DNA of 64,000 nucleotides. Origin: Prevotella sp. UBA2756 (GTDB lineage Bacteria; Bacteroidota; Bacteroidia; Bacteroidales; Bacteroidaceae). Each line of letters begins with the position of its first letter. The first letter of the stretch is position 1. Shown here in pieces: positions 51,240 through 59,900 of this stretch. The translations under genes and the position numbers were made by a program. The stretch covers positions 28,077 through 92,076 of the forward strand of contig DEJE01000057.1 in assembly GCA_002353205.1 (NCBI GenBank). The letters are read 5' to 3'. The notes below the pieces were generated by a model. The model saw only the letters and a list, made by a program, of their open reading frames with translations. It was not told where the DNA came from and did no database searches.

Positions 51240-51950
51240 TTACAAATTGAAATTCACGGGGACGACAAAAAGCGTCCGACAGGGTTTGCCATGATCTTCA
51301 CCAGGTTTCCACTTGGGCATCATACGAATAACCCGCATCACCTCGCTGTCAAAATGGGGATTGGCCGACTGAACGATACGCGCCGTACCGGTTGTACCAT
51401 CAGTCTCGATGATAAACGAGACGATGACCTTTCCCTGCATGCGTTGCTTACGAGCATAATCGGGATACTTCAAGTTCTTTGTCAACCACTGCACGAAAGC
51501 AGGTATGCCACCGGGAAACTCTGGGAGCCGCTCCACCTCGCGCAGACTGAGCACCTGATTGTTGTCGCTGACAGCCACGGGAGGTACAGGTTTGTCGCTA
51601 TCATCGGTCAAGGCTTCAGCAATGGCTCGTTCCAAGGCAGGCTGCAGATTGAGAAGCCGATCAGTCTTCTGTTTTGTCACAGCCTTCTCTACGGGATTCA
51701 GGCGCGCCTGCTGCATGGGCTGAGAGGTGGGCAAAGCCTCTGTCTCCATCTCATTCTTTTGCATGGCGGGCAGCATCTCAATGTCTTCGGCCAGGTCGTC
51801 GAGCAACTCTTCGTCATACTCTTCAGACAAAGACCCCACGGGAAGCTCAAGGGCAACGACCAGCAAGACAAGAGCGATTACAAAGCCCAGCAGTAACAAT
51901 CGTGGACGCAAGTGCTCCAAATCGGCTGCGTATGATTTCTTTATTTCCAA
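51240..51950 (-). CDS. TonB-family energy transducer (236 aa)
   Basis: Starts with TTG: the frame has a stop three codons earlier and no ATG before the conserved N-terminus MEIKKSYAADLEHLRPR. One membrane helix (LLLLGFVIALVLLVVAL), an acidic/polar periplasmic linker, and a C-terminal TonB domain (PEFPGGIPAFVQWLTKNLKY, GKVIVSFIIETDG). It transmits proton-motive force to outer-membrane transporters. Confidence 0.85.
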   Translation of the reverse strand: MEIKKSYAADLEHLRPRLLLLGFVIALVLLVVALELPVGSLSEEYDEELLDDLAEDIEMLPAMQKNEMETEALPTSQPMQQARLNPVEKAVTKQKTDRLLNLQPALERAIAEALTDDSDKPVPPVAVSDNNQVLSLREVERLPEFPGGIPAFVQWLTKNLKYPDYARKQRMQGKVIVSFIIETDGTTGTARIVQSANPHFDSEVMRVIRMMPKWKPGEDHGKPCRTLFVVPVNFNL

Positions 51951-52026
51951 TCTACACTAAAAAACCTTTTTTCCCGTTATATTAATATTCGCATGCAAAA
52001 TTAGCATAGATATTTGAAAAAAGGTT

Positions 52027-52034
52027 TATCTTTG
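52027..52034 (+). promoter_or_regulatory. -7 promoter element of porQ-cmk
   Basis: TATCTTTG matches TAnnTTTG and lies 21 bp before the porQ start in the AT-rich divergent spacer. Confidence 0.7.
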
Positions 52035-52055
52035 CAGGAATTTAATTAGAAATTA

Positions 52056-53006
52056 ATGAAAAATGTGTTTTTTTCAGTCCTGTTGGCCTTCACCGCAACG
52101 ATTGCCATAGCTCAGGAGAGTCAGACGGGATACAATTTTCTCCGACTGCCAGTCAGTGCCCATGCCGGGGCATTGGGTGGAGACAATATTTCCATCATAG
52201 AAGACGATGCTTCACTGATGTTCTCCAATCCTGCCCTACTGGGGTCGGTGGTCGGCAGGACTATCAACATCGACTACATGAACTATATGGAAGGAGCCAA
52301 TCTGGGCAGTGCCTCATTTGCCACACTGATAGGACAGAAAGGAACGCTGGGAATCATGGCGCAGTATATCAACTACGGCACCATGAAAGAGGTGGATGAG
52401 AACCATGTTCAGACGGGCGATTTCTCGGCCAAGGACGTGACAATCGGCGGCGCCTTCTCGTATCAACTGGGGAACAATCTGGTGGGTGGCATTTCAGCCC
52501 GTATGATTGGCTCGTATATCGGACACTACAATGCGTTGGCCGTTGGAGTTGATCTCGGTCTCAACTTCTACCACCCAGACACCGAATGGTCGGTCTCGGC
52601 CGTGGTGAAGAATCTCGGAGGAGAAATCGATGCCTACGAAGACAATTACACGCGGTTGCCCATCGACCTACAGCTCGGAGTGACGAAAAGGCTGGTTGGC
52701 TCGCCGCTGCGTTTGTCGGCCACGCTGGTAGATCTGAATCACCTCGACTATAAGTTCATCCACCACTTAGTGGCAGGTCTTGACCTTATTCTCAGCGACC
52801 AAATCTATCTGGCTGCCGGCTACAATTTCCGCCGTGCACACGAGATGGAAATCACCGCCGTGGGTGAGGAGAAAGGAAGCAGCCATGGTGCCGGACTTAC
52901 TTTCGGTGCCGGTCTTCAACTGGAACGTTTCAAGCTGAACCTTGCCTACGGTAAGTATCACGTATCATCGCATTCACTGATGGTGAATGTATCTATCAAC
53001 CTATAA
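52056..53006 (+). CDS. porQ: PorQ-like type IX secretion outer-membrane protein (316 aa)
   Basis: Signal peptide (MKNVFFSVLLAFTATIAIAQ) followed by a beta-barrel with the opening GYNFLRLPVSAHAGALGGDN and repeated amphipathic strands, ending LMVNVSINL. This fits PorQ, which tethers PorZ in the type IX secretion attachment complex. Adjacent to cmk, as often in Bacteroidales. Confidence 0.85.
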   Translation: MKNVFFSVLLAFTATIAIAQESQTGYNFLRLPVSAHAGALGGDNISIIEDDASLMFSNPALLGSVVGRTINIDYMNYMEGANLGSASFATLIGQKGTLGIMAQYINYGTMKEVDENHVQTGDFSAKDVTIGGAFSYQLGNNLVGGISARMIGSYIGHYNALAVGVDLGLNFYHPDTEWSVSAVVKNLGGEIDAYEDNYTRLPIDLQLGVTKRLVGSPLRLSATLVDLNHLDYKFIHHLVAGLDLILSDQIYLAAGYNFRRAHEMEITAVGEEKGSSHGAGLTFGAGLQLERFKLNLAYGKYHVSSHSLMVNVSINL

Positions 53007-53017
53007 AAATCATTGAG

Positions 53018-53710
53018 ATGAAAAAGATAACAATTGCTATCGACGGCCACTCATCGTGTGGCAAGAGCACCATGGCCAAGGCACTTGCCAGCCGTGTGGG
53101 CTATGTATATGTGGACACTGGTGCCATGTACCGTTCCGTGACACTCTACGCACTACGCAACAACCTCTACCATGAAGATGGCACCATCGACACTGAAGCC
53201 CTGAAGCAGCGCATGGACGACATCGAGATCGCGTTCCGCTTCAACGCAGAGACCGAACGCCCCGACACCTATCTGAATGGTGAACTGGTGGAGAACGACA
53301 TCCGGACGATGGAAGTGTCGAACCGTGTGTCGCCCATAGCAGCACTGCCTTTCGTGCGCGAAGCCATGGTAGCCCAACAGCAACGCATGGGCCGCGAGAA
53401 AGGGATTGTGATGGATGGCCGCGATATCGGAACGGTTGTTTTTCCTGATGCCGAGATGAAAGTGTTCGTCACGGCATCGGCAGAAGTACGTGCCCAGCGT
53501 CGTTTCGACGAACTGAAAGCCAAGGGCATGGAGGCAGACTACGCCGAAATCCTTCGCAACGTACAGGAGCGCGACTACATCGACTCGCATCGTGAGGTGG
53601 CACCCCTTCGCCAAGCCGAAGATGCCCTTCTGCTCGACAACAGCCAGATGACCATTGCAGAACAGAACGAATGGCTCTACGAACGCTTCCTTGAACGAAC
53701 AAACGACTGA
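53018..53710 (+). CDS. cmk: Cytidylate kinase (230 aa)
   Basis: Phosphorylates CMP and dCMP. P-loop GHSSCGKST at residues ~10-18, YVDTGAMYRSVT for nucleotide binding, DGRDIGTVVFPDAEMKVFV and a LID region rich in Arg (RAQRRFDELKAKG). Full length. Cotranscribed with porQ (11-bp gap). Confidence 0.94.
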   Translation: MKKITIAIDGHSSCGKSTMAKALASRVGYVYVDTGAMYRSVTLYALRNNLYHEDGTIDTEALKQRMDDIEIAFRFNAETERPDTYLNGELVENDIRTMEVSNRVSPIAALPFVREAMVAQQQRMGREKGIVMDGRDIGTVVFPDAEMKVFVTASAEVRAQRRFDELKAKGMEADYAEILRNVQERDYIDSHREVAPLRQAEDALLLDNSQMTIAEQNEWLYERFLERTND

Positions 53711-53721
53711 GAGAGATGTCG

Positions 53722-54654
53722 CTACAGCCTGTAAATGGCATCGCGACACTGCTCCATCAACCATTTCGGGGTACTGGTGGCACCACAGATGCCGACTGAT
53801 GAAAGATTCCCCTCAAGCCAAGACGGGTCTATCTCCTCAGGGCCTTCTATCAAATGGCACTTCGGGTTGACACGGCTACACTCATTGAACAGCACGCGCC
53901 CATTGCTGCTCTTACGGCCACAGACGAAAAGAATCAGGTCGTGGCGGGCAGCAAAGGCTGCTATGCTGGGCATGCGGTTGGCTACTTGTCGGCAGATGGT
54001 ATCGAAACTCTGGAAATGAGCCTCCGGAGAGATATGCTCTTGTATGTAAGTGATAATGAGATGGAACTCATCGAGCGACTTCGTGGTCTGACTGTACAGA
54101 TAAATGTCGCGCGTGAAATCCAGTTCCTTCGCATCCTCCAAATTGGCAATCACGATGGCATGGCCAGTAGTCTGGCCCACCAGTCCGAGGACCTCGGCAT
54201 GTCCTGGCTTGCCGAAGATGACAATCTGTCCTCCTTTCTTTGTCACATTACCCGATGAAGCAGCACGTTGTTCCTGCGCAAGTGTTGCAACTCCAGCATC
54301 AACCTTTTCTTCCTGTGATGTATACTGATTCTTGATGCGTTTCTGAAGCTGTAGTACCACAGGACAGGTGGCATCGATAATCTCAATATTGTTGCGCCGA
54401 GCCAGTTCATAGGTCTCTGGAGGCTCACCATGGGCACGCAACAGCACCTTAGCCCCATGCAGACGCTTCATGTCATCGTGATTGATAGTGATGAGCCCCA
54501 TGTTTTTCAGCCGTTCACACTCCATCCCGTTGTGGACGATGTCACCCAGGCAATAGAGCGTATTTCCTTTCGCCAGTTCTTCCTCTGCCTTGCGGATGGC
54601 AGTCGTCACGCCAAAACAAAACCCTGAGCCAGTTTCAATCTCTACCTGATACAT
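53722..54654 (-). CDS. ispH: 4-hydroxy-3-methylbut-2-enyl diphosphate reductase (310 aa)
   Basis: Last step of the MEP isoprenoid pathway. The three Fe-S cysteines lie in GFCFGV, DATCPVV and GICGATSTPKW; the substrate His and Glu regions are visible (HNGMEC, RAHGEPP). An insert of about 25-30 residues (NQYTSQEEKVDAG to NVTKKGGQ) before the VIFGKPGHAEV strand is unusual and may be lineage-specific. Convergent with cmk. Confidence 0.93.
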   Translation of the reverse strand: MYQVEIETGSGFCFGVTTAIRKAEEELAKGNTLYCLGDIVHNGMECERLKNMGLITINHDDMKRLHGAKVLLRAHGEPPETYELARRNNIEIIDATCPVVLQLQKRIKNQYTSQEEKVDAGVATLAQEQRAASSGNVTKKGGQIVIFGKPGHAEVLGLVGQTTGHAIVIANLEDAKELDFTRDIYLYSQTTKSLDEFHLIITYIQEHISPEAHFQSFDTICRQVANRMPSIAAFAARHDLILFVCGRKSSNGRVLFNECSRVNPKCHLIEGPEEIDPSWLEGNLSSVGICGATSTPKWLMEQCRDAIYRL

Positions 54655-54691
54655 CGTATTTCCTTTTGTTTGTTGAAATATAGATTGTACC

Positions 54692-55816
54692 CTAAACGCC
54701 CTCTTTTCTTGTTCGGAAGCCGCGGATATCGTTGAAATACCGATCTAACAGTTCGCCGGCAGCGGTGAAGGAAGTTTTCTCGCCACGCAGCACACTCTGT
54801 TCAGTCTTGGGTAAAAGCTGTTCTATGATATGGTTATGGTAGAACGAATTGCGCAGATGCTCGTTGATACTTTCGTACATCCAATATTTCGACTGTTCGT
54901 TTCGTCGGTAGTCGAAATACCCATTGTGCTTCACAAAGTCAATATACTGATAGACCATATCCCATATTTCCTTCACTCCTGTACCATAGAATCCGCTGTA
55001 GCATAGCACCTTGGGAGCCCATCCGCTATCGGGCATGGGAAAGAAATGGAGCGCATTGCGGAAATTGCTGGCTGCCATCTGACAGCGGTCCACGTTGTCG
55101 CCGTCGCACTTGTTGATGACGATACCGTCGGCTATCTCCATGATGCCGCGCTTGATACCCTGCAATTCATCACCAGTTCCGGCCACCTGAATGAGCAGGA
55201 AGAAATCAACCATGGAGTGGCAGGCTGTTTCGCTCTGTCCAACTCCGACGGTTTCAACAAAGATTTTGTCGAACCCCGCTGCCTCACAGAGAATGATGGT
55301 CTCACGCGTCTTTCGTGCTACACCACCTAAAGAGCCAGCCGATGGTGAAGGCCGGATGAAAGAGTCGGGATGCTGCGCCAGTTTCTCCATGCGAGTCTTG
55401 TCGCCGAGGATGCTTCCCTTGGTGCGTTCTGAACTGGGATCGATAGCGAGCACGGCCAGCTTGCCGCCTTTTTCTCTCAGCACGTGCATTCCGAATTCGT
55501 CGATACTTGTGCTCTTTCCTGCTCCCGGCACTCCGCTGATGCCCACGCGTACAGAGTTGCCGCTATATGGCAGGCACTTGTTGATAACCTCCTGTGCCTT
55601 GGCCTGATGGTCGGGATTCACGCTCTCGATGAGTGTTACGGCTTGCGAGAGGATGGTGATGTCGCCTTTCACGATGCCTTCCACCATCTCGGCAGTCGAC
55701 AACTCGCGTCGTCTGAAGCGCCTGCGGTTAAGATATGGGTTGATAATCGACTGCTGGCTGACGCCGCTGTTCACTTGCAGCCCTTTGTATTCTTCACTGT
55801 TCTCAGGATGTTCCAT
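54692..55816 (-). CDS. meaB: Methylmalonyl-CoA mutase-associated GTPase MeaB (374 aa)
   Basis: G3E-family GTPase that protects and reloads the B12-dependent methylmalonyl-CoA mutase. P-loop GVPGAGKST, DPSSERTKGSILGDKTRM, ETVGVGQSE and NKCDGDN as guanine-specificity motif. The N-terminal extension is slightly longer than usual. It implies a succinate-propionate pathway in the host. Confidence 0.92.
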   Translation of the reverse strand: MEHPENSEEYKGLQVNSGVSQQSIINPYLNRRRFRRRELSTAEMVEGIVKGDITILSQAVTLIESVNPDHQAKAQEVINKCLPYSGNSVRVGISGVPGAGKSTSIDEFGMHVLREKGGKLAVLAIDPSSERTKGSILGDKTRMEKLAQHPDSFIRPSPSAGSLGGVARKTRETIILCEAAGFDKIFVETVGVGQSETACHSMVDFFLLIQVAGTGDELQGIKRGIMEIADGIVINKCDGDNVDRCQMAASNFRNALHFFPMPDSGWAPKVLCYSGFYGTGVKEIWDMVYQYIDFVKHNGYFDYRRNEQSKYWMYESINEHLRNSFYHNHIIEQLLPKTEQSVLRGEKTSFTAAGELLDRYFNDIRGFRTRKEGV

Positions 55817-55885
55817 ATTGTGTATTAAAGGATCAATAATTGATTAGGTTTCTCGTCACAGCAATCAGAGCAAGGCTCCTCTCGC

Positions 55886-56950
55886 TTACTCCGCAACATT
55901 GATATGAATGATGACCTTTGGCTTCATCGGGTCGTTGGTGATCATGAGTATACGCGGTTTGCTACGCGCAGACTTCAGCAGACGGCTGTCAACGGTCACC
56001 TTGAGCGAAGCTTTCTCCCCTGGATCAAGTCGGCTCTTTGTGAGTTTCACTTTCAGTCCGGTGGTAAACATCTGCAGCGAACTGATGTCAAGCAGCGACC
56101 GCCCGACATTCTCAATCGTAATGGTTCCTTTTGCTTTCGACTTTCCCTTTAGATCAAAGCTCAGCTCTTCGGCCGACATACGCATCTGCGGAGCATTGGC
56201 CAGCTCCGCCTCCGACATTTCCTGGAATGCAGGCAACAGAACGGCCGATACGGTGATTTCCTTGCTCAGGGCTACCCTGTCGCCGGGGTACATGCCGAGG
56301 AATACACTTGTCTGCGTCAGGCCATAGTCGCGCAGTTTCTGCGAGTCGAGCCAGAAAGTGAGCAAGCCTTCCTTGCCGGCACGTATGGTGGTTGGCGATA
56401 CGACAGCGGTCAGGTAATCAGGCAGGTGCATCACCACAGGGCTCATGGGTTGCGTGGTATTGTTCTTGATGTGTATTTTCTGCACGGGATGGTCGCCACA
56501 GTTGACATCGTCGAACTCAATGTTGTTCTTTTCGGCCGACATATCGCCGATAGAGAAAGGATAAGAGCCAGAGAAATCGACCACCTCATCAACCACGACA
56601 CCGCGAATAGAGAGGTAATAAGGCTTCTGGCTGCCATCACTGTAGAGAGCGATATCCTTGAAGAAATGTCCTAACTGCTGGGCATCATAGGTGGCCGACA
56701 CCGTGAACGAGGCTCCTGCTGCTACCGCTTCTTGAGGATACGACACGGTGGTACAGCCGCAACTGGTCTTCACATTCGTTATCCGCAGGGGGGTCTTGCC
56801 TGTGTTCTGCAGTTCGAACGTCGCTGTCGATGGTGTCTGAAACAGAACGTTGCCCAGGTCAATCACTTCATTTTTGGTCGAAATTTTCTGCGCGCTGACA
56901 CCAAGCGTTGCCCAGGCCAGCGCGGATAGTATAATGGTTTTTCTTTTCAT
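55886..56950 (-). CDS. DUF1573 exported protein (354 aa)
   Basis: The start at 56950 (MKRKTIILSALAWATLGVSAQ) gives a clean signal peptide, preferred over 56995. The DUF1573 hallmark (FELQNTGKTPLRITNVKTSC followed by GCT) appears near residue 45. Ig-like repeats follow and end IHINVAE. Periplasmic or surface structural protein of unknown role; probably cotranscribed with the alpha-2-macroglobulin gene 34 bp upstream. Confidence 0.85.
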   Translation of the reverse strand: MKRKTIILSALAWATLGVSAQKISTKNEVIDLGNVLFQTPSTATFELQNTGKTPLRITNVKTSCGCTTVSYPQEAVAAGASFTVSATYDAQQLGHFFKDIALYSDGSQKPYYLSIRGVVVDEVVDFSGSYPFSIGDMSAEKNNIEFDDVNCGDHPVQKIHIKNNTTQPMSPVVMHLPDYLTAVVSPTTIRAGKEGLLTFWLDSQKLRDYGLTQTSVFLGMYPGDRVALSKEITVSAVLLPAFQEMSEAELANAPQMRMSAEELSFDLKGKSKAKGTITIENVGRSLLDISSLQMFTTGLKVKLTKSRLDPGEKASLKVTVDSRLLKSARSKPRILMITNDPMKPKVIIHINVAE

Positions 56951-56984
56951 CTTACGTTTTTTGGTTCTTGGTGAGCCTTGAACA

Positions 56985-59900
56985 TCATTCCACAACGAAA
57001 GTCAGCGACCGTGCACGGGCCGAATACTCAGGACTGTAGGCACACTGCACGGTGCAGGTACCCGTCTCGTAACGTCCAGCACGATCCACGTAATACTCTT
57101 TCTCCACGATATGCGTTCCCTTACGCATCATGTCGAAATAATAGTTCGTGGTCTGATCTTTGGGAGCAATATAATACCCCCAGTGATATCCGCTGAGCTG
57201 TACGACCGGCTCCATGCACGCAGCGCGCTTGTCGGTCACCTGCACGAAGTCGTAGTTGTTCTCGGCCTTAATGATGATGCGCACCGTCACACGGTCACCA
57301 ACGTGCAGTTTCTGCCCGTTTTGCATCGGTTTCCCGTCTACAAGCACTTCACGTGTCACGCTCAGTCCCTCCGACGATTCCTCCACTTCACTTGTTGGCT
57401 GCATGAACTGCGCATAGAGGGCACCCCACGATGTTCCGTCGCTACCTTTTGTGGCAGTAAACACTTTCCCGTCAGGGTTTTCTGCCACAGTCTTCACATA
57501 GCCTATCCCGGCAGTAGCCTTGGGCAGAGTGAGGTTCTTTCCATCAATAGCCAGCACGGTATGTTCCTGCTGATCGAGCACGTTGTTGTTGCCGTTGAGG
57601 AAGGCGTAGATTGCATTGACGCTGTTGATGGGCGTGTCCCAGCTCTGAGAGCGTTTCTCCATGAGCAACCAGCGTTTCATCTCGTCGATTGTCTGAACGT
57701 CATCCGGCGTTATCAAACTGAGAGCCTCTATCGTTGCCACCTGCGTCGGTATGTTGTAACTGCACCAGCTATAGCCTGCTCTTCGGGTGTCGAAATAGCG
57801 GCCACGTTCCTCGGTGAACACGCTGTACTGCTTCAGGCTTTCCACATATTCGAGAGCTTTCGCCGTCTGCCCGTCTTTGAAGAGCGTCACTGCCATCAGC
57901 GCTTTCCCATAAAGCGACTGGCTGAGCTTCTGTTTCTCCAAGAAAGCCATCAGGTAGTCGGCAGCCTCACGCTCCTTGGCTGAAAGTTTTCGGTCTGATA
58001 TGGCATTGATATAAACCCACTGCATGGCGTGGTACGAGGAGATGTATACAGGGATCCCCTTCCGCTCGCGTTCCTTGAACTCCTCCACCTCCTTGACGAC
58101 AACGTCGCTCAGGAAGCTGTTGGCGCGTCGGAGCATGTCACGGGTACCAGCCTGTTCGCCAGCAAGCATATTCAGTCGGGTGAGAATCTCCAACACCTCG
58201 GCCGTGATATAGGTGGAGCCTCGCATGCCGGGCCACCAGCTGAACGAGCCGTCGCCGTTCTGCAACGAAACCAACGTGCTCATGTTCGCGCTCAGCCTGT
58301 TGTCGAGGGTGTTCTCGTCGAAGAAATTGCTAAGAGCCTGTTTCTGGTCACTCTCGCGCTCTGCGTTCAGCACCCACGGTGTTTCTTCGATCACAAGATT
58401 CTTCAGTTCCTGGTTTTTCTGCAAGCTGCTCATCAGCGACGTCTCGCTTCCCTGCTCCATTCTCCACTGCTCGAAGGTCGTCTTGGCGGTGGCCGACTGG
58501 TCGAGGATGAACTTTCCTAACTTGTTGGCATAGAAGGCAGCTGCCTGACTGATGGCATTCTTGTCGCTGGCTTGTCCTACGTATGGCAGCGACTGCACCA
58601 TCAGCCACGCCGGATTGTTGGTGTACTCAACGGTCAGTTTGCGTTGTGAACTACCCTCGGGGAACATCGTCTTCAGGTCGATGGTGGCTGTTCCCGGCCG
58701 ATGCTGCGTGATGGGCTTTGTATTGGTAACCCACTCAGTGTTGGGAAGAATCGGCAGATAGTGTTGCTCGCCGTCGCTGAACCCGTTTCCCGTGGCCACA
58801 ATCTTGCAGATATAAAGCGGTTGCACCTCACCGGCCAGTTCTTTTGTCGAGAAGGAGAAGATGGCATTTCCCGTCTTTCCCTGCTCTACCGTAAACGGCT
58901 TCTCGCGCTCCAGCACCACCTTTTCCGTCTCGGGGTCGATGAGCATCATGCGGATTGTTCCGCCGACCGATGTCTCTGCCGTATTGATAATCTTAGAAGC
59001 TATCGTGGCTTGGTCGCCGGTACGCAAGAAGCGCGGCATGTTCGGTTGCACCATCACGTCTTTCTTGGCAACGCATTCGCCATTCAGCCAGCCGTAGTTC
59101 ATCTCCTGATCGTGGGCCAAGGCCTTGAACTTCCACGTGGTAATGCTTTCTGGCAGCGTGAAGACGAACTTCATGTTACCCTTCGCATCAGTCATTCGGC
59201 GCGGGATGAAGAAGGCGGTCTCGTTCAGGTTCTCACGCACCTGCTCGCTCTGCACGGTCTGCTTCGTTTTTTTCTCCTCATTCTCGGCCGACTCGGTGAG
59301 TTCATCTGTCATTCCTTCATCGGCAGCCTCTGAGACCATGACATCCTGCAGCATAGCAGGTTCTGGCATAGGCGCTGATTCCAACACCATCTTCGACTTC
59401 ATGAGCCTTTGTCCCCTGGCGGCACCTAAGACAGCACCGTTTCGTGTGCCGTAACCGACAACGACTGGCGCCCAATAGTCCATGTAGTTACTCAGCAGGT
59501 CGTCGTTGATGGCAGAGAATTCCAGCTCTTTGACATCCTTGAGACTGAGCCTTGCGCTGCTCGACTTCCACATCGTGTTGACGCGGGTGGAACTCCAAGA
59601 GGTAGAGGGAAGATACTGGCGTATGCCAAGATTCACGTTCCAGCCGAACGACTGAAGCTGGTCGAGCGACTGGTCGTAGAGCGTGGCCACCACCTGCGCC
59701 CGTGTCGGTTTGCCGTCGGGACGTTTCACGCTGAGCGCCCACTCTTCTTTCTGTCCGGGTTTCAGCTTGTCGCGGAAGGTTGTCCACGACATCTTCAGGC
59801 TTTTGTCGGGATCAGGACGGCGAATCTGCGTGCGGTGGGTGTAGAACTTCCCGTCTTTCACCCACGCATAAGTCAGCAGGAGCCCCGTATTATACTCGTC

